This document shows, one piece after another, positions 1 through 12,570 of a DNA stretch of 64,000 nucleotides. Under the pieces are notes generated by a model. It was not told the origin of the DNA. It ran no database searches and worked only from the letters and a program-made list of their open reading frames with translations. Both the position numbers and the translations under genes were made by a program. How positions within the stretch are numbered: position 1 is the first letter of the stretch; every line of letters begins with the position of its first letter. Origin of the DNA: Formicarius rufipectus (lineage: Eukaryota; Chordata; Aves; Passeriformes; Formicariidae). The stretch spans positions 325,969-389,968 of the forward strand of contig VXAU01000683.1 in NCBI GenBank assembly GCA_013399695.1, given 5' to 3'.

Positions 1-141
1 TCAATAAATCCTTTAGTAGGCTTTCAAGACTCTCACTAGCGTGGTGAAGGGAAGACCATATACAGCAAGCATGCCATGGACCTTGTATTTGTTCACCTGG
101 GTCTGACAAAGTTAGCTGAAAAACAAGGCAAAACCTGCATG

Positions 142-178
142 AATAATAATAATAATTTATTATTTAATATAATAATAT
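142..178. repeat. (AAT)n microsatellite with AT-rich flank
   Basis: Four to five uninterrupted AAT units are followed by degenerate TTTATTATTTAATATAATAAT sequence. This is seen directly. It is a simple repeat with no coding or regulatory implication that I can support. Confidence 0.8.
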
Positions 179-3100
179 CTTTAATATCTTTTTTGCTGAG
201 CCACAATAGTCACAGAGCCAGACTCTGACCAGTCTGGAGTCTGCACATCTCTACAATGGAGGCCCACCTGCATTTTCTCAAGCAGCTGTGATTCAGCTTG
301 CTCTACTGAAAACCAGCCTATTTCACATGAGCTACAATAGGCAGCCTAATGCACAGCTCACAGCAGTCATTAATCCTCTGACACTGCCCAGACAACATAA
401 GATACACTTCAAGATGTCAAAAGATTGGTTAAAGCAAGTAGAAAGAAAAGGCTTGTGTTATCAAAACTCACACATATGGCAGCCCCAATTTCAGCTGGCG
501 GGGCTATGACCATTCCCTGCTTCCTATGCTGGGCATCAAGAGGGAAGTAGGGCAAACACTTCCAAGAAAATTCAAACACTGCTTATCTTCCCCATACAAA
601 TATGATTAAAAACAAAGGTATGTGTGTTTGGTGATTTGTTACCTGATACAGGTTATAAGAACGCAGTATTGTTTCTTATCTCTACCTGTTTAAATAGTGA
701 AACAAATCCATAGAGTGGGTAACCAGAACAACAAACGGATCCTTAGTTACAAGAGAATCATCAATATTATCCAAGAGGGAAACTAACTGCAGATAAACAT
801 ATCCAACAGTATTTAATGTACCCAATGCTTGTAGAGCAACATAACAGAACTTGCTGAAGGGTTTTTTATACTTTATCACAGTAGTCCTTCAATTAGTTTT
901 AACCCTGAACAGTATTAGAGCCCTGGCAAATTTTAACACCAAAGGAAAAAATTCTTTAGCATCTTAGAAGCAGTGATGAAATGGATAGCAACTACTCTTT
1001 GGAATTATCAGTGCTAACTTGAGCGCTTTGAAGATGTGAAGTAACTTGCACATTCGGGACTGTCTGTGGTTTGTTTGGGGTTTGTTATTTTTTTGGGCAG
1101 GAAAGGAAGGGGAGAACTCAAAATATGGCTGTGACTGGAAAATGTTGAGTTCCTTTTGATACGATCGTCAGATAAACACCTACTTAACTCCAAAGACACA
1201 AGTAGCCATACCCACATAAACAGAATTTACGTGCCTAACACTGATTTTGTCAAGTACTCTGGCAGATTAAGGAGAAGCGGCTTGGCATCCAGCAACATCA
1301 AGGCATCATGCAGTACACATCAGGAAACAGGCAGGTTATTTAAAGCTAAAGAGATACCGAAGACGCCAGAGGGTGGGCATTCAGTGCCAGCAGAATTCAG
1401 CTATCATTGCTGCACACGAAGCATTAAGTGTGTTTAAAACACACTGAGTTTTCCTTTATGAGGGAGAAAAAAATCCTGAAGGAAACATGTCAGCACTTCA
1501 GAAATCCTCTCTAATGAATACTAACAACTACTCCTTTCTAATTCCATAAAAAGCAAATGTTTTCCCTATCAGTGCAAAGAAACGAGCTATAATTAGAAAC
1601 TAGCTGAGAAAAGTTGTCCCATCTGGCCAAGGCTAAACAAGCTCTATCGCCTAATCAATAAAGAAATCCTCATCTCTCTCCTTCAAGAGGACTGAGGTCA
1701 ATGCACGCTGCTTGCTGGCTCTTCTCTCTACAGTTTAATCAGTCAGGAACAGCACAGGATGCAGTTTTCCTACACAAGCATATAGTTTGGCTTTATACGT
1801 AATTCTAAGTGTGAGCTGCTGGCTGAGCCTCCACGAGTTTAGATCCAAAATCTGACACAGTGCTTTAACCACAGTTTTCAAAGTCCTACAACATGACCAA
1901 ATCAGACCTATGAGTGCTGTGTGCCTGCTCACCAACCAAATTACTCAACTGCTGTTTATTTCACTGAGGGCTACTTTTGTTCCAAGATTTCATAACATCC
2001 AGCTGTTTCAGCAGTTTTGGTGCCCATGTCCCCCACTTCCCACACCAGAATACAACTTTCCAGCTGTACTCTGCCTTCCTATAAGATTTGCATGTAGCTT
2101 GATTTGGAACTACTTTAGCAGAAGCTTTTGAAAAGAGTGAGGGAAATTTCTCTGCAAGGCAGAGGTCTTAGAAAGTTATGTCCTTCCAAGAGCAGATGGT
2201 TTTGTAGTGGATGCCACAGTGTGTAGTTTATGAGGGTTATCATTACTGTAAGCTTTACCCTAGGGAGGTTCACACTGAGCACTTATCAGAATATTTCCCA
2301 TCATCTTTATAGCTAAAGCAGTACAATGGAGAACATATAGAAGAAAAGCTTCTTCAGTTTAAATGTACCAAAACACCTAGACTGCATCTAATGACTAAGA
2401 ATATTTTGTCAGCTTAGGAACACTAAGTATTATATATAAAGCAATAATCATGAAGTTTTATAAATTATAATCATGACGTTTCTAGACATTTTTGATAGAT
2501 ATGCAAAAGAGATTTGCACAGTCATACTCCTTTAAAACTTCAATGTCCATCATTAAATGCATTACTGTTGTTCTGTAAAGTGAAACAGATACTGTTTTCC
2601 CAATCAGCAAAGCTTTCAAACTACATAAAAAAGCTATTTCTAGATTTAGCCTCTGCAAAGCTTGAGACCAAATGAGCAGTTCATAGCTCAGTAACTGATG
2701 CAAAATGCTACTCCACAGTGAATTACTTGTATCAGCACATCAACTTTCCTACCTTACCACCTCAGTCTCTGTTTCAATGCCCAGATTTAAGAAGACAAAG
2801 GAAACTGCTACATCCAACAGCTCTGAACTGGGACCAGAAAAGCTCTGCTTTTTAGCACACTCTCTTAGATTAGGAAGGTTCCAAAAATCTCAAGAACAGG
2901 AAGGAAAACCCCTGAGAGCCACCAGTGCCTTTGCAGCACATGTGCTTTGTTATAGCAAGACTTTCCTTTCAAAGAGGAAGACCTAAGCTTCTTTTCCCAA
3001 ACCACCACTCCAAAACATCACCTGTGATTTCAATGGCCTTCTAAGCACACTATTTTTTGTAAACCCTAGCTTTTGACTCAGAATTATGTAATTCTACTTC

Positions 3101-5703
3101 TGGATTCAGTGCTAATCCAAAACGAGCCATATTTGCAGATTTAAATTTTCAAGTCCTTTGAGTAAATCTTACAGGTTTAAAAAGTTACATATGTAGCAGT
3201 GTTGCTGTAAATAGGAAAAGAAAATGTAGTGTAATTCCAAGCAAATATTTACAAACTAGACACAGGGAACAAACATCTACCTACTTTAAAAAGCTTGAAT
3301 TAGTATAAGGCTAGCAAAGACAATGTCTCCACATGACCTGGTGGAACCAAGTCCAAAGATAGGTCTAAGATTGGCAAGTTGCGGTCAGCATCAGAAAGCC
3401 CAGCTGTGATTTTTATGAGTACCATACAGTGGAAAAAAGTAGTTTTTCCCAGAGCTGATGCTGCAACTGAAAGGCCACAGTTAATCATTTTCTTTGATGC
3501 CAATTTTTACAAAACATTGCTTTAGGTTAGTTCTTACAATTAGAGGACTCTTAAAATGGTCAACAGATCTTCTTATAAATATTTCTGATCACAATGCAGC
3601 CATGACTAAAGGAACTATGATTATTTTTTTAACATATCAGAAATTTGAGAAGTTTCTTAAAACAGCTAACCAGCACGTGGTACGGTTTTTAACAATCGGT
3701 CAGGCACATCTGCCAGGGAAGTGAGTTATAGTTTACTGAAGTCTCATAATACAAGCTCTCTGCCAAGAGATGAGAAGCAAATGTGACTCAGAAAACAGTT
3801 TCTGAGTCAATACTACAAAGAGTTTTACTCTGAAAATTAAGTATACTTTAGGTATTCCTAATTAGGCAAAATGGGATCAACAAAGCCTTTGTGGCTCGGT
3901 GAAAGTCGCACTCTTTCTGAGGTTAGCCCCTGGCTGCTCCTGCAGCATACTTCTGTCATGCTTCTCAGTTGCACTTCTAAAGCACATCTCCATTTGCTAA
4001 AACTACTCAAATTTTTTTTTATCTTCTCATTATGCTAGTCAGCAATTCTGCTGTGTATCCAATAGCTTAAAGGGACTTAAAAGTTCCTACTAAGTCCAAT
4101 AAAACTTGCAGCTCAAAAATAATTACCTAAAATTCCCCATTATATTTTGCTCTGAATACTTAATTTAAAAAAAAAAAGTCAATAGACAGCATACTAAAAT
4201 GAAAGAACTGTCCCTCTTGTTACTTCGTAACTTGGTATTGACAGCACAGATAAATATACCCCCGAGGCTAACAGTGTAGAAAAACCCCAAATTATTTATA
4301 CAAAAATGCTGAATAAAAGGCTAAACAGTGTGTGTTTGTCGTATCAGAATTATGACAGATTTTGTTTGGGGGATCTAAAAGTATACAGCCCTGCCATCTT
4401 AGATTTTAAATCAATGTCCAACTGGCAGTACACCACAGAAGATGAGACCTTCTGAAAAAGGAGGCTGAACTTTTGCTGCTTGTACTCTTTCCCTTGCACA
4501 TGCTGCTGCTTCACTGCAGTGGGAAATGGTGGTGGAGGCACTGGAGTGGAGATGGTAAAGGGGATCCAAACCTGTTGGCTCCTTCAGGGGCATCTGGAAG
4601 CAAATGGACTTTTTTTTCATCCAGTGAGATACCTGGGCTCCCTTCCTACCACAGCCATGAACTCTTCCCATCAGCCTGCAAGGGATTTAACCACCAAGAG
4701 GAAACAGCAAGATGACAAGGGGGTGGTCACTGCATCCCACCTGGTCAGCTGGCAATCACAGAGCCATGTTGAGACTTCACCCTGATCATCATTTAACCAA
4801 AACCAGAAGTGCACCTGCTCAGTCCCTGACCCAGCATGCTACGCACCATCAAAAACACAAGGGGGGAAAAAGGTTTTCTTTCACATACATTATGGTCCAC
4901 ACATGCCAGCAAAGTCCATGGCAGCTTGTCTACATACAAGTATCCCTTGTAAGGACATCCCTTTAGATTCTGGTCTGTGAGGATCCACAGGTAGGTAAGA
5001 GGAGAAGGTACAGATGGACATTCCAAACACAGTTGTTTCAGGAGTTAGGCACTATCTAAGAAATGCATGCCTTACTGATCTATGCTTCAACTTTTCATCA
5101 AAACAAAGGAAAAAGAATTCAAGCAAGCCTTAGCTTTGGAAAAGAAGTATTTTCTTCCCCCAGGCCTCAGCCAGTTGCAAGGACACACACAAAGACTACA
5201 GCATCATAGAGGAAATCTGATGCTGAATCCATCTATTCCCAGTCAAACACATGGAAGGGCTCCATGGCAGAGCCAAAATCATTAAAAGCATTAAAGCTAC
5301 TTGGTTTTTCTCTCTTGCTCTCTGTGCCTTTTCTAATTCCATTTAGTGAAAATCACATGGATAACCTACGTAAAGTTTGGCAGTACAGTAGCAGACAGGA
5401 ATTACCCGTATCTCCCACTGTAAAGGTAAATAAAAAAATTACTGAATTTCTTGCTAAGTGAAAATTTAGTAACACTTCATATTTTACAAAATATTAACTT
5501 CGCAAAATGTGTATATATTTTGTATACTTACTTAATCTTGCAGGGGTCTCGGGTGAAAAATCAAGATACCAGAAAACAAATAATTTTGCAAAGTATGAAG
5601 GGGAAAAAAACATTGCTGATCACTCTAGTTAAAAGTAAATAAATGCAGCGGAAAAAAAATTAGAAATTAGGAAAGACAAGGTAACACAAAAAATTAGAAA
5701 AAG

Positions 5704-5768
5704 TGATTAGTTAAATCAATGCTATCTGTTATCCACTGATTAGTTAAATCAATGCTCTTATCCCCATT
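5704..5768. repeat. Local tandem duplication, 20-bp perfect core
   Basis: The 20-mer TGATTAGTTAAATCAATGCT occurs at 5704-5723 and again, identically, at 5737-5756, a 33-bp period. The sequence following each copy is also related (TTATCCAC against TTATCCCC) once a four-base gap is allowed. This is a recent short tandem duplication with a small deletion in one unit. Confidence 0.85.
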
Positions 5769-6294
5769 CCTGTCTGCAGCAAACACGGTTTCCAGCAAGC
5801 AGAGGAGACCCTGTGAGGAGAAGCCATCATTTTTATTTCTCTTTATCAGTGCTCTGAAACATCAGAAGAAGCTTCAACTGCATTCCTTTAATAATCCTGT
5901 ACTCCCCAATAAAGAAGACATAAAGTACTGGATGAATGCAAATTTGATAGAAAATTTGCAGAAGTGCAGAATGCACTGATGCTCTGCTGAGACAGACACC
6001 CAAGACTGTACATTCAATACTGTGTACCACAGGAACGTTTTCTTCCTACCTCCCCTGGGCCAAGGCTGTGTCCTCCACAGCTAATTAACAGTAAACATGC
6101 TGCCACACCTGCCTACTGCAGTCACACCAGACCTGCTGCTTGCTGGTTTTAGCAGTGTTTATTCCCAAAGAAACCAGCTAGAGTTCACCAGAGAGCAAAC
6201 AATAACTTGTGACTGTAATGTCTATAATGAGTGCCGAACATTATTTTCAGTGAATGAGCTTCATTTACTTGTCATAAAAACCATGTGCTAATCA

Positions 6295-6308
6295 ACACAC
6301 ACACACAC
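6295..6308. repeat. (AC)7 microsatellite
   Basis: Seven uninterrupted AC dinucleotides are followed by an A-run. It is a short simple repeat that may be polymorphic between individuals. Confidence 0.85.
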
Positions 6309-9300
6309 AAAAAATGGCCTTACAGAAGTCACAACTTTAAAGGGCACAGAAGAATGACAAATTTATCCTTCTCTAACACTGAGCAGGTGGACAAAGCTGC
6401 ACATGCTTTCAAGAGAACACGTTGGACAGACACCCCTGCAGCTGATGATAGGCTTTTGGCTGCTCCATCTTTTTTCCAACTGCTTTCCCTACTGATAAGG
6501 GAGAGGGCAGAACATTGCAGATGAATCGCATGCAGCTCCTCAAATCACCAACAAGTCTTTGTTACCTGGAAACAAGACCTATCAATTCACTGATAGCACA
6601 ACAACATAGGTGTGAAAGGGGAAAAGCTCATTGAAAGTATAATGCTATAAATCCTTATGATTTATGCTGAAACAAGTGACTGACAGCTCCTCTGTGGCTC
6701 TCTTTAGATTTAATGGGCTCCTCAAAGACAGAATTTTTTACATTTCACAGCTGCCTGCAGCCAGGCTCCTGCTCTAGGAGGATGAGCTGAAGCAGATGTA
6801 CACTTCCACCAACGGGAGAAATCAACATTATTTCTGAGAGTTTTGTCCTTACCTGCCTTTCTTAACCAGTATGCTGAAAATTAACAGGTGTGTCAGCAGC
6901 ACAAACCACAAACAATACATAAAAAGAAACAGTTTACACTACACAGACTCTTGTTCAGTGGTGAAACAGACACACGGATATGGAAACATGGGAGACTTTG
7001 ATGCCTGTCATTTCTACTTGTGGGTATTACTGACATGTGTGAGGGTATGAAATGCTGCCAAGTATTAGGTTCTGCTTCTGCCTCATATGTATTTGCATTT
7101 ATACCAAAATACACAAACCAGCTTCTGATGTCCTATTACTTTTCTTCCCTGCATGAATTGTTTTATAATTTTACAAAAAAACCCATTACTTAATATAAAA
7201 AAACCAAAATATAAGTAGTGCTGGAAAGGACCACACGACTGCCCTCAAACCTGGTGAACTCATTCATAGGTAGCAATAATTTTCCAATATAACTTTACAA
7301 CATATAGGCACTATCCAGTTACTGAAAAAATTGCTGTAAGCCTCAGCCCTCTGGAGAAAACCATGAAAGGTTAAAATATGCAAATTATGATACCTATTAA
7401 TTTTTTAAATATATGAGTTACTTTACAGGATTTTAAAATGTAGGAATTCCTTTCTGCAAATACAACACGGCTATAAAGTTTAAAAGCAGCAGGATACATT
7501 GTAAGGCCTATATGTAGGCCCCAAAAGGGAGTTACTCTAAGTGTATGAAAACAGAAGCAATAGAGAAGTTAAGTATTTCAAAATATTTATGCACATATTT
7601 ATCTTCAAGAACAGATAGTGCCACAACATGAGGATAAGGCCATGAAACACCAGCACTAGAAAACAGTTATGCTGACAAGGTTTCCTTCCCTATTATTATA
7701 CATCTTGTGGTAGAGTCCCAAAAGTCCAGGACCCCATTTATAAAATGATACAACACATTTGTAAGAGACACAATCAAACGACTGTTCAGGGATTCAGCCC
7801 AGACCAACCTCACGTGGAGCACTTTAGGACCCCTTGGAGCCACTACTACTTCTAGAGCAGAACACTGGCTCAAAGAGCTCCCTAACTCCAGGCATGTGCC
7901 TATGCCTCAAAAAAACCCTGCCACATGGTTTGCAAGAGGAGAAAAACTTTGACTTTTTGGGTAATACACTATGCTGGCCTTAGGGAACGTGTTTGCTACA
8001 TGTCACTCATGTCAACACAGTCCTGAACAGCAGTAATAGAAATGACAGCAGCTGCACAGCCTTGGATGCTCGTAATTTCAGATTTTGAACTGAATGGTCG
8101 AGTAAACAACAATTCCTTCAGAACAGCCCGCCACAGATGCACGGCTTCCAGAGCACAGTGGCTACACTTATGCTGTCATTGAAACCCTCTGTAAACACAT
8201 ATCTTGGTGTGAAAGGCACCGCTTTCTCTATATACCTGTCAGAAACTCTGCGGAGAAGGCAACCGTGTTTTAGTTGGCATGACAGCTGCTGCAGTGCATC
8301 ATGCTCCTGTAAACTGTATTAATGCCCAACTGCACTTTTAAGTATGTTTGAACATCCTGTTTTGACCTACATATCTGGGCCATAATTACCAATTTCCCTG
8401 CCTAGATGCCGCTGCTACCGCCCACATTGTCACTCCTCTCCAAGCAGGAACACAGAAGAGGGTCTCCTGAGTTATTTTCATTTATGGCAGGAGCTTTTAC
8501 CTGTACAGCACTAGTTACCCATTTTTTCACACTAATTTTGTACTCTAAGAATTCCCATTTTGCAACAACCACTCAAAGCAAAGTGTTTGCTATGTAGCCC
8601 ATATGTGGGCCAAGCACACAAGCTACTGTGATGCTTGGCTGAAGCAGATCCCCTACTGAAGGGCAGAGCCTTCGTGAGCATTGTTGTGCCACAGCACTGT
8701 CAAGTAAATGAGAGGTACCCTACTTCTCCCAGCCAGGGACAGCTTCAGCTTTCGCCAGGTTGAAAGCATCCCCCAGCCAGTCAGTCACAAGTTGTCCTGC
8801 TGTGCTGTGGCTCTAACGCCATTGTTCTTGAGGGGTCTCCTACAGCACCCACTACCTACAGCACTTTCTAACCACCACACTGTATCAAGAGAAACACAAC
8901 CACTCTGGGTACCTAGCAGAAGACACTTCTGAAAGGCCAAAACAATCTTACAGCTACTCAAGCCATCTCTTGGAGCCAGGCTGGTGCTAGGATGGCTCAG
9001 TGGGTCAAAGACAAAATCTTAGTCTTCTGTCTTTTGTGAGGATTCAGAACATTTTTTAATTGTCTCCAGTTTCTGGAAAAATATGCACTAATTAGCACAC
9101 ATTTAATAAAATGCTCCTATGCCTAATTATTCTAAAGAAAACCTGAAAACTAATTAATAGTTCTGAAATACTTTTTTTCTTTTCTGAAGCCAGATGGTGC
9201 CCTTCCTAAAATACCAAGGCTAAAGAATTATTTATGTGAGCTCTGACCACATCTGAACAGCTCAGGGAATGATGTATGTTTTTAATGCCCTGATACTGAC

Positions 9301-9759
9301 AACAAGCCTTTTAACTCTAAATTAATGTGAAACAAGTGTCACACAGTGAAGATAAAAGTGACTTTGTGAAGTTTTATTCTGCAGAAGTTGCCCTTTGTAG
9401 GAGATCAGGGTCTTTGAAGAAATGTCAGTGTCAGCTTGTCTGACATAAGTGAGGGATGCCACGGCACATGTGGTGTGGATTCTGTTTATGGTGGGAATCA
9501 ATAGTATTTTAGGCTGGTCTTAATTGGATCTTGAGAAACAAACAAAAAAGCCTACCCCAAATCAGTTCCACCATATACACAAATAAATAAAACTCCTGAG
9601 CAACCAATGCACCTTCCAGCAAAGCAGTAGTTACCTTTAGCTTCTCACAGGTACAAAGCAGCTTTTCAGGTTGATTTGCTTTAACATTTTAATACACTTT
9701 TCTCTTAAATTATATGTAAATTCAGACTGAAAAGTAAAGGTTGATAGCATAAACAAAAC

Positions 9760-9904
9760 CACAGAATCACAGAATGGTTTGGGCTTGAAAGGATATTCAA
9801 GATCTTCTAGTTCCAACCCCCTGCCATTGACTTGGACACCCTCCACTAGATCAGGCTGCTCAAAGACCTGTTCAGCCTGGCCTTGAACACTTCCAGGGAT
9901 GGGG
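9760..9904 (-). mobile_element. CR1 LINE fragment, 3' end (minus strand)
   Basis: On the plus strand this opens with CACAGAATCACAGAATGG, the reverse complement of the avian CR1 terminus built from ATTCTGTG octamers. It continues through the usual 3' region: a degraded 'cttccaa' block, then TAGTTCCAACCCCCTGCCAT, then GACACCCTCCACTAGATCAGGCTGCTCAAAG (given here as a description of positions 9836-9866), and TTCAGCCTGGCCTTGAACAC. The match stops near 9904, where sequence of another origin begins. CR1 copies are normally truncated at the 5' end because reverse transcription starts at the 3' end, so this copy is a dead fragment of about 145 bp. Confidence 0.9.
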
Positions 9905-11360
9905 CAAAGAAGAGTGAAGAAGCTGGGTTTTGAGGCCCAGGTACAGGCACTGGGTGTAAACCTCCTGGAGCAAGGCTGCAGTGCATCCCCTGCTCACCAG
10001 CTGGTCCCCAGTAACTGGTCCTTGTGGAAAGCAGGATAGGGACCTTTGAAGAGGAACCCACAGCTTCTGCACAGAAGTGATGAGAAGCCGTACCTTTGGA
10101 AACAGGGCTCAAAAGTACCTTTCAAAAAGAAGTCAGTCAGAAAACCCAAACTCTCCACCTACAGATTCCTGTATTCACCAGCAAATCTGAACATGCCTTC
10201 CCCCAGACAGAACTGCTTTTATCCTTGTTTTAAAACACATGCAGTGCCTCGACCACGATGGTGAGGAGGGCTGCCAGCTGTGGCACAGCTGACATGAGCA
10301 GGAAGAAGCAGTGAACAGTTGGTACAGAAATCTGAACTGGGTGACAGACCACCAGGCTGCAGAGTTATGAGTGCTTCACATTATACCCCTGGCATTATCC
10401 TGAAGTACTGTTTAATAAACATTATACCTCTGCTTTGAGGATGAAATACCAGCAAGTCCCTAAAAGTAACTTCACACCTTAACCTGCCTTCTGTGCAACA
10501 ACAGCTGCTGCAAAAATTATTTTTCCTCTCTAGACAGTCCATACAAGTACTTGAAATTGGCTGCTGCAGTATTGAAATGAGTCCAACATAAATATCCATC
10601 ACAGCCATTAAAAAACCCCAACAAAACCTCAATATATTAAGTGCTCTAAAATCAAAACAAGGCACCTTAAATCAAGCTGAATGCATCTGAGTAGGTTTTT
10701 GTTATCGAGATTTATCTTAGGTACATTTCATTTCTTTCCCATTAAATTACAATATAAATTGTACATGTGAAATATTAAAGCATATTTTCTTCTCAAAATG
10801 ACTAAAATGTGATAAAAGCCCACACAATACTTTCCCTTGCCTTGATATTTGCAAGAGAGTACCATATGGCTTGTTTGAATCCCTCAACAAGAGGTTTCTT
10901 GAATTCAACACTAATTCGATTTGGCCATTCTTTCTTTAGAAAAATATAAATTCCCATATTTTAAACTATATTCGAGCTAACAAAACATTATTTTTGTGTC
11001 CTAAGTATGAGCAAGCTTTCACACATTTTTAATTTTCATTGTAAACCTAAATTCTTCAGCTTTCAGAAATGTCAGTAGTATTTTTCAAACAATCTTCTCT
11101 GTACATTATTAATAAAGTAATATTTCAGAGGTGCCTCCCCTGTATCTCACAATATTAGGCATTCTAAAGATCTGAAGGATATGGTAATCGCTTTCTTAAA
11201 CAGCTGTGCAATCTAAGAACTGAATAAAAGGGAAGGAGAACAGAGGATTTAAAATCCTCATGACTGGCAAAGGTCAGCCAAGAAGAGTTTGACAAGATGA
11301 TTACTTTGAGCTGGTTTTCCACAGTCCAGCTACAGAAGACCATCCTTCCTAGAACCTGTG
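9905..11360. other. Unique noncoding DNA, no gene recognised
   Basis: Immediately beyond the CR1 fragment, 9905-10110 is somewhat GC-richer and carries overlapping open frames on the minus strand (up to 88 codons). They resemble no protein I know and lack convincing splice sites. The rest is ordinary AT-rich sequence. I see nothing else to annotate here. Confidence 0.5.
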
Positions 11361-11416
11361 TCATTGATTTTATTACTTTTAGTAATAAAAAAGTAATAAA
11401 GTAATAAAATCAATGA
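11361..11416. repeat. Perfect inverted repeat, 18-bp arms, 20-nt loop
   Basis: The left arm at 11361-11378 (TCATTGATTTTATTACTT) is the exact reverse complement of the right arm at 11399-11416. The loop between them is itself built of repeated GTAATAAA units. The DNA could extrude a cruciform and RNA from either strand would form a long A:U-rich hairpin. I see no transposon ends or target duplications around it, so it is annotated only as an inverted repeat. Confidence 0.9.
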
Positions 11417-12493
11417 GAAAAGGCTTTTCTTAAGAAATCTGCTTGTAGGCCTAAATGACACACAGGAAAACAGTCTGGTTTTGTTCTGGATTTCACACCA
11501 GGATGAAATCACTTCTTTATCTTTCAGGATGAATACAATAGCTACAAAAGAAGTTGCTATTCAGTTACACTTCAGAAAACAAAGTGGATTGTTAGGATGC
11601 TTCTGTATGTTAAAAAACCCCGTGGACTACAGTTAATACGATCAACCTTCTTTAGGAGCTGTGTTAGGGGCTTTTCTTCACACCAAAGGACAATGAAGCA
11701 TGTGTGACTGCTGCTCACAGGTATCCCCACAGCAAGGTGAGTTAAGAACTTGTCAATTTCCATTTCAGTTTCACAGGAAAGTAAGAAATATTTCATAACC
11801 AGAAGCATCATGAAGAGAGAGAAGAGGGGAAAATGAATAAGTAAATAAAAGATAGCGGCCAGCTCAGAAAAAGGCTGCAGAACAAGCTTAAATTGACAGG
11901 CTACCAAAGCATCCACCCTGTGGAGAAGTTTGCAAGGCTCCCAGGAGGAGACAAAAGAAACAAAAAAAAATGAAGGAAGAAGCAAACAAACAAAAAGCCA
12001 TTTTTAGCTCTACTGTCCTTCATTTATTTAATTTCCTCTCCACATCTCTATATTCAGCCATTTCTGTGGAAGAGGGTGACCTGGCATCAGGGTGCACAGA
12101 CAGGGCTCTGAAGGAGGCAGGCACATGCAAACATCAGTCCCAGTATAATGCACAGAAGGCAGGAAGGGCCATCAATCCCCTCCTTAATATCTGAAGAAGT
12201 CATCAGCTGAAATGATCCTTAACAGACAAGGTGAGCTACAGTTGTAGACCTGTTTTTTCATATCCAGCCATTAAGGGAAGGTAGTACACTGCCCTAGCAG
12301 TAGTATCACTCCATTAAAATTATTATTTGAAAAGTAGGAAAAAAGGTCTTTGGCCCCAAAACCAACATTTAGAGAATTAAGAAGCGGCAGAAAGATGGTT
12401 GTATCAAAACACAGTCCTAACTGATCTGACAGATGCAATTCTAATTAGGCAGGAAATGAAGAACAGTTCCTTTCAGACTGGCTGAAAGAACAG
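11417..12493. other. Unique noncoding DNA, no gene recognised
   Basis: A 137-codon minus-strand open frame covers 11572-11985, the longest in this section. Its translation is a run of hydrophobic residues read from pyrimidine-rich sequence and matches no family I know. I therefore treat it as chance. Nothing else is supported. Confidence 0.5.
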
Positions 12494-12570
12494 TGGATTG
12501 ATTTAAATCAAATCACTGATTTTAATCATGGATTTAAATCAACCAAGCAGGACACCTTGATTTAGCTCAT
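12494..12570. repeat. GATTTAAATC-rich block, possible ancient amniote repeat
   Basis: The palindrome GATTTAAATC occurs at 12500-12509 and 12531-12540, with a one-base variant, GATTTTAATC, at 12518-12527. A degraded 'CTTGATTTAGCTCATCAACTTTAATC' stretch follows. Clusters of 'GATTTAAATC' recur in old interspersed repeats of reptiles and birds as I remember them, but I cannot name the family. The repetition is seen directly and the repeat identity is inference. An alternative is a chance cluster of palindromic AT-rich motifs. Confidence 0.4.

Larger units (their letters stand above)
1..9759. other. Unique AT-rich noncoding DNA, no gene recognised
   Basis: I see no supported gene in this stretch. 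Open frames on both strands are all under about 100 codons, do not resemble any family I know, and lack consistent splice-bounded coding structure. The sequence is high-complexity and AT-rich, as expected for avian intron or intergenic DNA. Small features inside it (an AAT tract, a 33-bp tandem duplication and an AC tract) are listed separately. A short T/G tract at about 1066-1098 is one of only three of that orientation in the window. Confidence 0.6.

Noticed and set aside
3300..3503. Minus-strand frame following a CCTTTCAG acceptor
   Set aside because: It runs to a stop with only a weak possible donor; no family resemblance.
9905..10112. Possible continuation of the CR1 fragment past 9904
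   Set aside because: The sequence leaves the expected 'atccacaacctctctgggcaacctg' path at once, so it is not called CR1.
11572..11985. 137-codon minus-strand frame with hydrophobic stretches
   Set aside because: The hydrophobic run comes from pyrimidine-rich sequence (complement of purine-rich plus strand), and nothing supports a real membrane protein.
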